A DNA stretch of 48,507 nucleotides from Akkermansia muciniphila (GCA_945861575.1 CAMAVD010000009.1:1-48507), one strand, 5' to 3'; counted from the first letter of the stretch, positions 18,116-28,259 are shown. Made by a program: numbers and translations. Notes: generated by a model not told the origin, from the letters alone.

Positions 18116-21100
18116 ATGTATCTGAAAAACTTAACCGTCCTCGGGTTTAAGTCGTTCGCGGACAAGACTTCGCTCAACTTTCAGCCAGGGGTCACGGCCA
18201 TCGTAGGGCCCAATGGCTGCGGGAAGTCGAATGTCTCGGACGCGGTGCGTTGGGTGCTTGGAGAGCAATCTGCCAAGGCGCTGCGCGGCGGGGAGATGGC
18301 AGATGTGATCTTCAACGGGACGGACAGCCGCAAGCCCCTCGGCATGGCGGAGGTCTCGCTGACCATCGGGGGTGTCGATCAGGAGCATCTGAAGGCCTCG
18401 GGTGTCGACATGGCCTATGACGAGGTAACGCTGACTCGGCGGGTCTTCCGCGACGGGGGCAGTGAATACTTTCTGAACAAGACACCGTGTCGACTCAAGG
18501 ACATCCAGCAATTGTTCATGGGAACAGGCGTGGGCCGCACGAGCTATAGCATCATGGCACAGGGCAACATCACTCAGATTTTGTCCAGCAAGCCTGATGA
18601 TCGTCGTTTAGTTTTCGAAGAGGCGGCCGGAATCACCAAGTTTAAGACCCAGAAAAAGGAGGCGCTGCGGAAGTTGGAGCAGACGGACCAAAACCTGCTC
18701 CGGCTGGAGGATCTCATCAAAGAGGTGAAACGCCAGATTGGCTCCCTTCAGCGACAGGCTGGGAAAGCCCGACGTTACAAGCAGCTCCTCCAAGAGCTGC
18801 AGCATCTGGACACTCAGCTGGCTCGGCATCAATTCGATATTCTCGAGTTAGAAATCCGCGACCGCAGCGAACGCGCCGCGAGCCTTCGAGATGGCATTGA
18901 GGCTGCCTCGGAGGAGGTCCTGCGTTGCGAGGATGAGATCCTGCAGATGCGCAGCCGTCTTTCTGAACTGGAGCAAGAGATCAGCCGCACTCAGCAGCGA
19001 GGTATCGAGTTGAAGGGGCAGGTGGAGCGAAACGAGAGTCGCATTCAGTTCAATGACCATCGCCTGCTGGAGCTCGACTCGCAGCATGGAAGAGCCTTGG
19101 GTGAAATCGCCCAGGCGGAGGAGCGCATTCGTCTCTCTGAAGCGGAGTTGACCCTCGTGGAGCAGCGCTTGTTAGAGGCCCAACTCAGGCTCGAAGGGCA
19201 CCGACAGCTTCTCGCCGAGCGCCGCGAAGCCCTCCAAGCTGTGGAAGGCGAGCTGATGTCACGTCAGGAGGCATTGCGCCAAAACCAGTCGGCGGCCTTT
19301 GCGGCTGCGCAGGCTTTGGCTCGCGTTCGCAATGAGATGAATTCTTTGGATCTTCTCAAACAGGGCAACATCATCCGGCTGGAGAAGCTGTCCGCCGAGA
19401 AGGTTCAGCTGGAGGAGGAGCGACTGCGGCTGGACAGCCGGTTGGGCGAATTCAATCTCAGCGTTGAAATGTTCCGCCTGAACGTGCAGACCAGCCGTGG
19501 TAGCGTGGAGGAGCGTCAACAGCGGCTTCGGGAAATCCAGGTCGAGATCGGGCAGGTCAGCCACCAGTTGGATGGCGTGCTGCGCCAGCAGGCGGAAACT
19601 CGCTCACGTCTCACCGTTCTGGAGCAACTCGTGGCGGACCACGAGGGCTTTTCGGGCGGCAGCTTGGCGGCCTTGAAGCAAACCGACCGCGTGATTGGTT
19701 CCTTGGCCGACAGGATCCGAGTTCCCTCCGAGCACATCACGGCCATCGAAACGGCCCTGGGGCATCATCTCCAGCTTGTGCTCACCGAGAAGCCCACGGC
19801 CGCTCAGGAAATTCTCGCGGATCTTGCGGCCAATAAGCGGGGACGGGCCAGCGTTGCCGCCCTTGAGTTGCTGGGTGCCGAATCAGATCCCTCCCTGCAG
19901 GGGCAGGCGGTCGATGACCCCTTGCTGGGTCGCCATGCCCTGGACTTGGTGGACGCCGATCTTTTCGTACAGCCGTTGCTGCAGCGTCTGCTGGGGCGAA
20001 CCCGCATTGTGGCTGATCTTACCGCGGCCACGGAGGCCTGGCGGGTCAGTGGCGGCGCGTGGGAATTCGTCACACTCGACGGACAGATTCTCAGCCGACA
20101 GGGCGTCTATACTGGAGGTGGAGCCACCGGGTCGGGCAAGGCGCCGGCTTCGATCCTTGGACGCAAGAACCAGATCAGTGAGCTGCAGCAGACCTTGGCT
20201 CGGCACACGGAGGAGTCCAATGAGCTGAGCCGATCCAAAGGAGCCCTCGGCAGTGAGCAGACCGCGCTTCAGGCAGGCCTTTTGGAGGCCCAGACCGTCC
20301 TACGTGAGCAGGAGGTTGCGGTTGCAACCCATCAAGGCGAGCTCAACGCGCTTCAGAACTCCTCGCGCGTGCTTCACCAGAAGATCGACACGGTGATGTA
20401 TGAGATCCAGAGCCTCTCCGCTCACGATGCGGAGGGGGCTGAAAAGCGCGGATCTTTGGCAGCGCGATGCTCCGAACTTGAGCTCCAGGAGAAGCAATCT
20501 CAGGAAGAGATTGTGGGCCTGACCGATACGGTGGAGAACCTGCGTCAGACCCGTGAGCAAGCCAGCATGGCTCTCACCGAGATCAAAGTGATGCTGGCGG
20601 GCGATGAGCAGATGGCTCAGTCCTTCCAGCAGCAGAAGCAGCCGATCGAGCAGCGTATCCGGGAACTTCAGCAGCTCGCCGATCAGCGGAACCAGGAGAT
20701 TGGTGGGTTCGGCGCGCGCAAGGCGCAGTACGAACTTGAGATCGAGGAAGCGCGTCGGCAGATGATCGATCATCAGAATGAGCGGGAGCGTGTGAATCTT
20801 CAGGCAGCCGATCTGCTGCAGGAGAAGCAATCCCAGGACCGGGTGGTGGTCTCGAATGAGGAGCATCTGAGGGATCGCCGCCGCCAACTTACCGACGCCC
20901 AGCAGCAACGCTCTACCCTCGAAGTGGAATTGGCGCAGAAGACGATGTCGGTCCAGAATCTCCGAGAGCGCATCCAACAGAAGTATCAGGTGAATCTCGA
21001 GGAGATCCGAAGCGAATGCATCCAGATCACCCATGCGGACGAAGGGCCTGCCAGGGTGGAGACCTTGACTCCAGAGCAGCTTGCCGAGGCGGGCGTAGGG

Positions 21101-21847
21101 ACAAACTGGGCCGCCGTCACCGAACAGGTAGCCGCCCTCCAGAAGCGCTTGGACGAGATCGGGCCGGTGAATCTGGTAGCGATCGACGAATACGAAGAAA
21201 CCGAGCAGCGCTATACCTTCCTCACGCAGCAGTGTGACGATCTGGTGAAGGCGAAGGAACAGCTTCTGGATGTGCTCAACCGGATCAACACGCAGACCCG
21301 TGAGATGTTTCTGACGACCTTCAATCAGATCCGCGACAATTTCCGAGCCATGTTCGTGGAGATGTTCGGCGGAGGAAAAGCCGATCTCATTCTCACGGAT
21401 GAGAACGATGTGCTCGACAGCGGCATTGATATCGTAGCTCGGCCACCCGGCAAGCAGCTCCAGAGCATCATGTTGCTCTCAGGGGGTGAGCAGACCATGA
21501 CCGCCGTTGCGCTCCTCTTCTCCATTTACCAGGTGAAGCCCAGCCCCTTCTGTGTTCTCGACGAGCTCGACGCCCCGCTGGATGAATCCAATATCAATCG
21601 CTTCATCCGGGTTCTGCAGCGCTTTCTCGAGCACTCCCAGTTCATCATCATCACCCACAACAAGCGCACGATCGGCATGGCCGACGTCCTCTATGGCGTG
21701 ACGATGCAAGAGCAGGGCGTGAGTCGTATCGTAAGTGTGAAAATGACCAAGCCTAGCGAGGAGCCGGGCCGTCCCCTCGTGCCTCCCATGGCTCCCGAGA
21801 AGCCTGCCAAGAAGGATGAGAACTCCGAGGTTGCGATGGCGAAGTAA
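18116..21847 (+). CDS. smc: Chromosome segregation protein SMC
   Basis: I chose the ATG at 18116 because it begins the conserved MYLKNLTVLGFKSFADKT; an upstream in-frame ATG would add 35 non-conserved residues. The 1243-residue protein has Walker A GPNGCGKS, the N-terminal EEAAGITKFK segment, a long coiled coil, a hinge at about 505-670 (GGSLAALKQ to GGGATGSGK), a second coiled coil, the signature LLSGGEQTMTAVALLF near 1120 and Walker B FCVLDELDAPLDE with its catalytic Glu. SMC dimers extrude and organise chromosomal DNA with ScpA and ScpB, neither of which is nearby. Length and motifs are complete. Confidence 0.96.
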   Translation: MYLKNLTVLGFKSFADKTSLNFQPGVTAIVGPNGCGKSNVSDAVRWVLGEQSAKALRGGEMADVIFNGTDSRKPLGMAEVSLTIGGVDQEHLKASGVDMAYDEVTLTRRVFRDGGSEYFLNKTPCRLKDIQQLFMGTGVGRTSYSIMAQGNITQILSSKPDDRRLVFEEAAGITKFKTQKKEALRKLEQTDQNLLRLEDLIKEVKRQIGSLQRQAGKARRYKQLLQELQHLDTQLARHQFDILELEIRDRSERAASLRDGIEAASEEVLRCEDEILQMRSRLSELEQEISRTQQRGIELKGQVERNESRIQFNDHRLLELDSQHGRALGEIAQAEERIRLSEAELTLVEQRLLEAQLRLEGHRQLLAERREALQAVEGELMSRQEALRQNQSAAFAAAQALARVRNEMNSLDLLKQGNIIRLEKLSAEKVQLEEERLRLDSRLGEFNLSVEMFRLNVQTSRGSVEERQQRLREIQVEIGQVSHQLDGVLRQQAETRSRLTVLEQLVADHEGFSGGSLAALKQTDRVIGSLADRIRVPSEHITAIETALGHHLQLVLTEKPTAAQEILADLAANKRGRASVAALELLGAESDPSLQGQAVDDPLLGRHALDLVDADLFVQPLLQRLLGRTRIVADLTAATEAWRVSGGAWEFVTLDGQILSRQGVYTGGGATGSGKAPASILGRKNQISELQQTLARHTEESNELSRSKGALGSEQTALQAGLLEAQTVLREQEVAVATHQGELNALQNSSRVLHQKIDTVMYEIQSLSAHDAEGAEKRGSLAARCSELELQEKQSQEEIVGLTDTVENLRQTREQASMALTEIKVMLAGDEQMAQSFQQQKQPIEQRIRELQQLADQRNQEIGGFGARKAQYELEIEEARRQMIDHQNERERVNLQAADLLQEKQSQDRVVVSNEEHLRDRRRQLTDAQQQRSTLEVELAQKTMSVQNLRERIQQKYQVNLEEIRSECIQITHADEGPARVETLTPEQLAEAGVGTNWAAVTEQVAALQKRLDEIGPVNLVAIDEYEETEQRYTFLTQQCDDLVKAKEQLLDVLNRINTQTREMFLTTFNQIRDNFRAMFVEMFGGGKADLILTDENDVLDSGIDIVARPPGKQLQSIMLLSGGEQTMTAVALLFSIYQVKPSPFCVLDELDAPLDESNINRFIRVLQRFLEHSQFIIITHNKRTIGMADVLYGVTMQEQGVSRIVSVKMTKPSEEPGRPLVPPMAPEKPAKKDENSEVAMAK

Positions 21848-21962
21848 CCTGGCTGACGCCTATTTTCCATTTGTGCTTTCCCGTTGGACTCTTGAGACTT
21901 GTCTGAGTCCGCACGGGATCCGCTGGGGACCCTAGCGGGCAGGACGTCTGCGGTGCATTGGA

Positions 21963-23621
21963 ATGAAACGGCGACACTGGGTTAAGGAGGGCCAGCCGGC
22001 ACTCGAGCTGATCGAGGAAGGCTTCTATTGGCTTAGGCGGGTTCCCACGAGCATCTGGCTCGCTTATCTTTCCCTCACCTTGCCTCTGTTGCTGGGCGGT
22101 CTGCTTTTCTGGGCTGAGATGAGCACGAGCCCTGACGCGAAACGCGACCTGGCTTTGCACGCATGCCTACTGACCGCTCTGCTTCTTCTCGCAAAGCTCG
22201 GACAGACGCTTCTGTGCGATTCGATGCACAGCCTCATGGTCGGTGTCCCGCGCTCTCCCTGGGGGCTTGGCCGTATGTTCCGGACCGTCTGGATCCACCT
22301 GGCCCTGCAACCGCTGGGATTAATCCTCATCCCGTTCGGCCTCCTCACTGTTTTTCCAGCCGGCTGGATCATCGCTTGGTTCCAGGCGGCGACGGTGCTC
22401 GCGCGTGCTCCGGATGCTACGCCTAGTAGTGTTGCACGGCTTAGTTTCCGGCAAGCTCGGCTCTGGCCCGCACAGAACCATGTGGTCCTCACGCTGCTCT
22501 CCTCCTTCGGACTCTTTGTCTTTATCAATCTGCTCTTGCTTTGCGTGTTTGCGCCGCAGGGAATGAAAATGTTCCTTGGGCTGGAGACGATCTTCTCACG
22601 GAGTCCCTGGAGCGTGCTGAATAGCACGGTGCTTGCGGCTTTGATGGCATTTGCCACGCTGGCGATGGATCCACTCTTCAAGGCCATCTATGTGCTGCGG
22701 TGTTTTCAGGGGCAGTCTGTGAGGAGTGGAGAAGACCTGTTGGCGGGGCTCCAACATTTGCGGGCGGGCCGATTGACGGCCCTCCTGCTGGCAGCCTGCC
22801 TTGCTCTGAGTGCCCAGGCGGTGATGGGTGCTGAGACGGCTGCGCCGTCCAGAGCCGATCGCTTGACCACCTCGCAGATCGACGCGGCGATCGACGATAC
22901 CTTGGCCACGCGTGATTACCGCTGGCGTTTGCCCCAGGACGAGGCACGGAGCAAGGTGGATGGAAAGGACCGGGGTTGGGCGAACTTCTGGGAAGCGGTG
23001 GGTAAGCGAATGAAGGCGATGGTGGAGTCGGGGAGACGTATGGCTCAGAAATTTAGCGATCTCCTGCAAAAGCTCTTTGGCAGCCGAACTCCGGCCTCGC
23101 CCCAGAAAGGAAACTTTTTTTTCGATTGGGGGTCTCCCCTTGCGGTTTTATCCAAGCTGCTTCTTGTGGTATTGGCTCTCGGGGTGGTGGTTCTTGCCAT
23201 CCGCCTCTGGAAGGCCCGCCGGGTTCCTGTGGCGACTGTTGCCGCCACCCCCGCCACCTCTTCGGTGGATCTGGGGGACGAGGATGTCCACGCAAGCCAG
23301 TTACCGGAAGACGGATGGCTTCAGTTGGCCCACAACCTCGCTGCTTCGGGAGAGCTCCGGCTCTCTATGCGGGCCTTCTATTTGGCCAGCCTGAGTCACC
23401 TTGCCTCTCGCAACCTTCTCTCCCTTGAAAAGGCCAAATCGAACCAGGACTATCTGGCGGAGTTGCGTCGTCGCTCCCATGCCCTGCCCACCATGCTTCC
23501 GTTATTTTCAGAGACGGTTGTGGCGTTTGAGTGCGTTTGGTATGGGGAACACCCTGTAGACAGCGCGGGACTTGAGGCCTTCGCCGCGCGCGTTGGACGG
23601 ATACAAGGAGGTGCTCTGTGA
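21963..23621 (+). CDS. Multi-spanning membrane protein with C-terminal DUF4129 domain
   Basis: This 552-residue protein has about six membrane helices in its first 285 residues (for example IWLAYLSLTLPLLLGGLLFW and VVLTLLSSFGLFVFINLLLL). A polar, probably periplasmic stretch (about 290-385) follows, then another helix (SKLLLVVLALGVVVLAIRLW) and a cytoplasmic DUF4129-like domain (LRLSMRAFYLASLSHL ... SNQDYLAELRRR). Function is unknown, but DUF4129 genes regularly sit beside MoxR AAA+ ATPases and DUF58 proteins, as here. The next gene overlaps its stop by four bases (GTGA), indicating an operon. The N-terminal helices may replace a separate membrane gene found in similar operons. Confidence 0.8.
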   Translation: MKRRHWVKEGQPALELIEEGFYWLRRVPTSIWLAYLSLTLPLLLGGLLFWAEMSTSPDAKRDLALHACLLTALLLLAKLGQTLLCDSMHSLMVGVPRSPWGLGRMFRTVWIHLALQPLGLILIPFGLLTVFPAGWIIAWFQAATVLARAPDATPSSVARLSFRQARLWPAQNHVVLTLLSSFGLFVFINLLLLCVFAPQGMKMFLGLETIFSRSPWSVLNSTVLAALMAFATLAMDPLFKAIYVLRCFQGQSVRSGEDLLAGLQHLRAGRLTALLLAACLALSAQAVMGAETAAPSRADRLTTSQIDAAIDDTLATRDYRWRLPQDEARSKVDGKDRGWANFWEAVGKRMKAMVESGRRMAQKFSDLLQKLFGSRTPASPQKGNFFFDWGSPLAVLSKLLLVVLALGVVVLAIRLWKARRVPVATVAATPATSSVDLGDEDVHASQLPEDGWLQLAHNLAASGELRLSMRAFYLASLSHLASRNLLSLEKAKSNQDYLAELRRRSHALPTMLPLFSETVVAFECVWYGEHPVDSAGLEAFAARVGRIQGGAL

Positions 23622-24880
23622 TCAGACCGGTGCAGTGGGCTTGTTTGGTCGCTCTTCTGGCGGCGACGGCATGGGCAGTCGCCACGGTGTTCGATCTGCG
23701 ACTTGCGAGTGGCGCGATCTATCCGCCCTACTCATCGCTGCGCGCCGACCCGTTGGGAACCAAAGGACTTTACGAAAGTCTCGAACGTCTTCCGGAGATG
23801 GAGGTGCGGCGTCAGTTCCGGCATCCTCGCCATCTCCCGGAAGGAAAGGGCAGGGGCCTCTGGGTTATTGGGCTTCCGGCCTGGGAGCTGAATGGCTCCG
23901 AAGAGGAAGTTCGATCGATCGAGCGCTTTGTTCGGACGGGCGGACGCTTGGTGGTGGCTCTGTCGGGGAGCAGCTTTGCGTCACTTCAGTGGAATCTCTC
24001 CCGTCGCGGAACAAATGTCCCGCCTCCTGGGACCGGGGTGGGCCCCGCATCGCAGAGCGGTGAGGATCCAAGCGTGGTGGACCTGGGTGCTCGGTGGGGC
24101 TTCCAGTTGAGGGATGTCGACGACAAGACGACCCCGCCTCTGGGGGCGGGACTGAATGCCATCTGCGATCCCTTGTTCCTGCCTGTGCCCGCGCTTGCCT
24201 GGCATAGCCCAGCCTCCTTCGTTTCCCTCTCGAGCGAGTGGCATAGCGTCGCTCAGATTGGGACGAATACGGTGCTCATGGAGCGATCCCTTGGAAACGG
24301 AACTGTGGTCCTTGCATCGGATTGCTACTTGCTCAGCAATGAGGCCTTGCGGCTTCATCGCGCTACGGAGTTTCTCTCCTGGTTGGTGTCGGATGGACAG
24401 AGCATCTGGTTCAATGAGACGCATCTAGGCATTCAGGAGAATCCTGGTGTGATGACCCTGGTGCACCGTTACCGGCTGACGCCTTTCCTCTGGGCCTGCC
24501 TTGGCGTGGCTTTTCTGTTCATCTGGCAGAGTGCCGCGAGTTTTAACGCCTCGACCGAGATAGAAGCAAAAGGCTCCGTGGCTGTTCGTGGGCGTGATTC
24601 TGTTTCTGGATTGGTCGGTCTCCTGCGACGAAATCTCCCAGCGACTGAGTTGCTCAGTTGTTGCGTCCGCGAGTGGAGCCGTTCCGGTCACGGGAATCGA
24701 ACTGTGGCCCCTGAGCGCTTGGTAACCGTGCAGCAGATCATCGACCGAGAGAACGCCCTGCCTGCCCGTGGAAGGAATGTTTTGACGGTTTACCGCGCTA
24801 TCACACAGGCGCTGGCGCTTCCCGGGCATAAAGCGACCTGCGACAGCAAGCAACCCTCAGCCACATCTTCACAAACCTGA
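23618..24880 (+). CDS. DUF4350 domain-containing membrane-anchored protein
   Basis: This 420-residue protein starts at a GTG overlapping the previous stop, with an excellent Shine-Dalgarno site, AAGGAGGTG, at 23605-23613. An N-terminal helix is followed by the DUF4350 region (YPPYSSLRADPLGTKGLYES, LWVIGLPAWELN, FVRTGGRLVVAL). A second helix near residues 285-310 (FLWACLGVAFLFIWQSAA) precedes a C-terminal cytoplasmic part with RENALPARGRN. DUF4350 resembles glutamine-amidotransferase-like folds without an obvious active site. Its fixed partnership with MoxR, DUF58 and DUF4129 suggests a structural or scaffold part of that membrane-associated system. Confidence 0.82.
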   Translation: MIRPVQWACLVALLAATAWAVATVFDLRLASGAIYPPYSSLRADPLGTKGLYESLERLPEMEVRRQFRHPRHLPEGKGRGLWVIGLPAWELNGSEEEVRSIERFVRTGGRLVVALSGSSFASLQWNLSRRGTNVPPPGTGVGPASQSGEDPSVVDLGARWGFQLRDVDDKTTPPLGAGLNAICDPLFLPVPALAWHSPASFVSLSSEWHSVAQIGTNTVLMERSLGNGTVVLASDCYLLSNEALRLHRATEFLSWLVSDGQSIWFNETHLGIQENPGVMTLVHRYRLTPFLWACLGVAFLFIWQSAASFNASTEIEAKGSVAVRGRDSVSGLVGLLRRNLPATELLSCCVREWSRSGHGNRTVAPERLVTVQQIIDRENALPARGRNVLTVYRAITQALALPGHKATCDSKQPSATSSQT

Positions 24881-24886
24881 CACGAT

Positions 24887-25846
24887 ATGTCTCCAGATCG
24901 ACTCAAGGAAGTTCTGTCCAGGGCGAGAGCCGAAATCGGCCGAGTAATCATTGGCCAGACGGAGGCCGTTGACCGTGCCCTTATTGTGGTGTTCACCGGG
25001 CAGCACGCGCTGATTGAAGGTGTACCGGGAGTGGCCAAAACCCTCTTAGTGCGAACTCTGGGGCAAGTGCTTGGCTGCGCATTCTCGCGCATCCAGTTCA
25101 CGCCGGACCTGATGCCATCCGACATCACCGGCACCAACGTCTTTAACTTTCAACGCAACGAGTTTAACCTGATTCGAGGGCCCGTCTTCACCTCGTTTTT
25201 ACTCGCCGACGAGATCAACCGCGCGCCAGCCAAAACACAATCGGCTCTGCTCCAAGCCATGCAGGAGCGGAGGGTCACCATTGATCGCGAGACGCACCCC
25301 CTCCCGGAAAGCTTTTGTGTCTTTGCGACTCAGAATCCGGTTGAGTACGAGGGCACGTATCCCCTTCCGGAGGCGCAGAAGGATAGGTTCATGCTGAAAA
25401 TTAGCATGACCACCCCTGAGCGCGAGGATGAGCTGGATTTGGCCCGGCGTCTCCTTTCGGGCACTTCGCCCGAGTCCGAGTTGGGCGCGGGGGCGGTTCA
25501 AGCGGTGCTTCAGGAAGCGGAGTTGCTTTCCATTCGCGCAGAGCTGCAGACGATCACACTGCGAGAAGAGCTGCTGGCCTACTTGGTGGACGTGGTCCGA
25601 TCGACCCGCCAGCACGAAAGCATTTTGGTGGGTGCGGGCCCGCGAGCCACCCAGAGTCTGCTCCTGGCGAGCCGCGCCCATGCAGCACTTCAAGGACGCG
25701 ATTTCGCGACGCCTGACGATGTCCGAGCGATGGCGAAGCCGGTTCTGGAGCATCGGCTGATTCTTCGCCCTGAGTTCGAGCTGGAAGGGCTGAGTACTTC
25801 AGAGGTGGTGGATCGCCTGCTTCAGGGCATTGCGGTTCCACGCTAG
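24887..25846 (+). CDS. MoxR-family AAA+ ATPase
   Basis: This 319-residue protein is a complete MoxR AAA+ ATPase: Walker A GVPGVAKT (45-52), FTPDLMPSDITGTN, Walker B LLADEINRAPAK, the QAMQERRVTI segment, sensor 1 FCVFATQNPVEYEGTYPLPE, and a C-terminal lid with GAGPRATQSLLLASRA. MoxR ATPases are thought to act as chaperones that mature or insert metal into partner proteins, usually with DUF58 or von Willebrand A proteins. The DUF58 gene begins two bases after this stop. It lies six bases after the DUF4350 gene. Confidence 0.94.
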   Translation: MSPDRLKEVLSRARAEIGRVIIGQTEAVDRALIVVFTGQHALIEGVPGVAKTLLVRTLGQVLGCAFSRIQFTPDLMPSDITGTNVFNFQRNEFNLIRGPVFTSFLLADEINRAPAKTQSALLQAMQERRVTIDRETHPLPESFCVFATQNPVEYEGTYPLPEAQKDRFMLKISMTTPEREDELDLARRLLSGTSPESELGAGAVQAVLQEAELLSIRAELQTITLREELLAYLVDVVRSTRQHESILVGAGPRATQSLLLASRAHAALQGRDFATPDDVRAMAKPVLEHRLILRPEFELEGLSTSEVVDRLLQGIAVPR

Positions 25847-25848
25847 GC

Positions 25849-27216
25849 ATGATCGCCCCACGTCCACGACTCTTGCTCTGGTTTGCGCTTCTGGGTCTCC
25901 CCTCGGCATTGATTCCTGCTTTGGACCCTTCGCTTCCGACGGGTTGGGCTCTGGCGGGTCCGTTGCTTATTGGAACGGTGGCGTTCTTGGATGCTGCGTT
26001 GGTAGTGGGTGGACTTAAGCATGTGAGTCTTCGCATGGCTCCGGTGACTCGCTGCTCGCGGGACCGTGCCGCAGCCCTCGCTCTGGAGATTCGAAGCGAG
26101 GCGGCTGCTGTGAGAAGGGTGCGCGTGGGGCTGAGTCTGCCAGCGTCCCTGAGGAGTTTTCAGGAGGAGCTTTGGGTTCATCCGCCGTCCGATGGAATCT
26201 GGGGACGTGTGGACTGGGGCTTCGAGCCTAAGGAGCGCGGCCAATTTCACATCAAACGGGCTCGCCTGGGGATGCGGTCCCGGCTTGGGCTTTGGGATCA
26301 TTGGATCTCACAGCCCGTCGAAGGGGAGATAAGAAGCTATCCCCATCTCGCCCTGGACAAGCGCCCGTTGGCAGCGCTCTTTCTGAATCGAGGCTCCCTT
26401 GGGCTGCACGCCCAGCGCCAGGTGGGGCAGGGGAGAGAGTTTGAGAAACTCCGCGAGTATGTTCCGGGCGATAGTTATGATGAGATTCACTGGAAAGCTA
26501 CCGCTAAGCGTGGCCAGCCCGTGACGAAGGTCTTTCAGCTCGAACGAACGCAGGAAGTGTATGTGTTCATTGATGCGAGTCGCCTGAGCTCACGGACTGT
26601 TCCGCGACTGGGAGATCCTCGGAAGTCTGGGGCTGAGTCTGCCTGTGAGGAGCCGCTCCTTGATCGTTATCTCACCGCTGGCTTGGTCCTTGGCCAGGCC
26701 GCGGAGCATCAGGGCGATCTCTTCGGGCTTGGCGTTTTCTCAGACCGCGTCCAAACCTTCATTCGCGCCGGTTCTGGCTCCGCCCACGCCCATGTATGTC
26801 GGGATGCTCTCTACCGCCTGCAGTGTCAGTCGGTGAGCCCGGACTTTGATGAGCTGGGGTCCTTTATTCGTGCGCGGTTGCGGCGGCGGGCTTTGCTTCT
26901 CTATCTCACCTCCCTGGACGATCCGATCCATGCGGAGACGTTCCTTAGGCACGCAAAACTTCTGTCGCGTCAGCATCTCATGGTTGTGATGATGGCACGG
27001 CCTCACGGTGTAGCCCCTCTTTTTTCAGGCGATGTGCCGGCCACGAGCGACGGTGTCTACGAAAAGCTGGGGGCGCATTTGCGCTGGCAGTCGCTGCAGG
27101 AGCACGGACGTCAGTTGGAAAAATTGGGCGTCGCGTTTCAGTTGGTCGAACCTGGATCTTTGGGGTTGGAGTTGGTGACCCGCTACATGAGGGTCAAGAA
27201 CCGCCAGATGCTATGA
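25849..27216 (+). CDS. DUF58 domain-containing protein (MoxR partner)
   Basis: This 455-residue protein has two N-terminal membrane helices (about 5-60), a beta-rich region, and the DUF58 signature FEKLREYVPGDSYDEIHWKA followed by TAKRGQPVTKVFQLERTQEV. Next comes a von Willebrand A-like segment beginning VYVFIDASR, which resembles a metal-ion-dependent adhesion site. DUF58 proteins almost always accompany MoxR ATPases, as here, and are presumed to be their targets or adaptors. The next gene overlaps its stop by ATGA. Confidence 0.9.
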   Translation: MIAPRPRLLLWFALLGLPSALIPALDPSLPTGWALAGPLLIGTVAFLDAALVVGGLKHVSLRMAPVTRCSRDRAAALALEIRSEAAAVRRVRVGLSLPASLRSFQEELWVHPPSDGIWGRVDWGFEPKERGQFHIKRARLGMRSRLGLWDHWISQPVEGEIRSYPHLALDKRPLAALFLNRGSLGLHAQRQVGQGREFEKLREYVPGDSYDEIHWKATAKRGQPVTKVFQLERTQEVYVFIDASRLSSRTVPRLGDPRKSGAESACEEPLLDRYLTAGLVLGQAAEHQGDLFGLGVFSDRVQTFIRAGSGSAHAHVCRDALYRLQCQSVSPDFDELGSFIRARLRRRALLLYLTSLDDPIHAETFLRHAKLLSRQHLMVVMMARPHGVAPLFSGDVPATSDGVYEKLGAHLRWQSLQEHGRQLEKLGVAFQLVEPGSLGLELVTRYMRVKNRQML

Positions 27217-28259
27217 TCATCGACCTTCCCGCTTTCATGCAGGCCGAGCAGGCCTACTGGACCGAGTTGGAGCAGATCCTCAAGCGTTTGGAGCGCGAGC
27301 CTGAGGGTCGGCTCCACTTCGCTGAGCTTCAGCGGTTTCACTATCTTTACGACCGAGCCTCCGCAGACTTGGCGCGCCTCGTTACCTTCTCCTCCGAGCC
27401 TGAGTTGCGCAACTATTTGGAGGCACTGGTGGCTCGGGCGTATGGGGAGATTCACGAGACCCGGCGAGGGGGGCGTGGCGTGGTGGCCTGGCGCTGGATT
27501 TCAATCTCCATCCCTCAGACGTTCCGCCGTCACGTGAAGGCTTTCTGGCTGACAGCGGCCGTCACGGTTCTGGGGGCCTTGTTTGGAGGGGGCGTGGTTG
27601 CGTTTGATGACGAGGCCAAGGAAGCGATCCTTCCCGAAATGTTTTCCAGTCATCTGGGAAGCCCGGAGGAGCGCGTGGCGCGCGAGGAAGGGCGAGCTAA
27701 GACAGGCAAGAGCGACGAGCAGCAGAGTGCTTCGGCCTCCCGCATGGCAGCGTTTTCAGCATTCTTGATGCAGAACAACATTGGGGTGTCGATCAAGTCC
27801 CTTGCCCTGGGAATGACTTACGGACTGGGCACGATTGTCCTTCTTTTCTACAACGGAGTGATTCTAGGCGCGGTCGCGGTCGACTACATTCTTGCCGGGG
27901 AGACCTGGTTTCTCCTTGGCTGGCTTCTGCCCCATGGTGTGATCGAGATTCCAGCGATTCTGATCGGTGCCCAAGGTGGACTGGTGCTCGCACACGCGCT
28001 GATCGGTTGGGGACGACGCGATCGCTTGGCCGCTCGTTTGCGCGCAATCGGTCCGGATCTGGCCACACTCATCGGGACGGCTGCGTTGTTGATGGTTTGG
28101 GCCGGAATCATCGAGGCGTTCTTCTCGCAGTTCCATGAACCGTATCTTCCTTACAAACTTAAAATTTCATTCGGCATCGTCGAGTTCCTCGTTCTGCTCT
28201 TTTATCTCTTCTTCAGCGCTAGAAATCGCTCCACGTCGTCCTCTGAGAACGCCAGCTAA
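27213..28259 (+). CDS. Stage II sporulation protein M family (SpoIIM/DUF95) membrane protein
   Basis: This 348-residue protein has a cytoplasmic helical N-terminus, a first membrane helix (FWLTAAVTVLGALFGGGVVA), a charged loop, and a cluster of helices with the family's conserved stretch FLMQNNIGVSIKSLALGMTY ... GVIEIPAILIGAQGGLVLAHAL. The family is named after a Bacillus forespore engulfment protein but is common in non-sporulating bacteria next to MoxR-DUF58 operons, so sporulation should not be inferred. It starts on an ATGA overlap and is the last gene of the operon. An RDD-family gene often found beside it is absent here. Confidence 0.9.
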   Translation: MIIDLPAFMQAEQAYWTELEQILKRLEREPEGRLHFAELQRFHYLYDRASADLARLVTFSSEPELRNYLEALVARAYGEIHETRRGGRGVVAWRWISISIPQTFRRHVKAFWLTAAVTVLGALFGGGVVAFDDEAKEAILPEMFSSHLGSPEERVAREEGRAKTGKSDEQQSASASRMAAFSAFLMQNNIGVSIKSLALGMTYGLGTIVLLFYNGVILGAVAVDYILAGETWFLLGWLLPHGVIEIPAILIGAQGGLVLAHALIGWGRRDRLAARLRAIGPDLATLIGTAALLMVWAGIIEAFFSQFHEPYLPYKLKISFGIVEFLVLLFYLFFSARNRSTSSSENAS

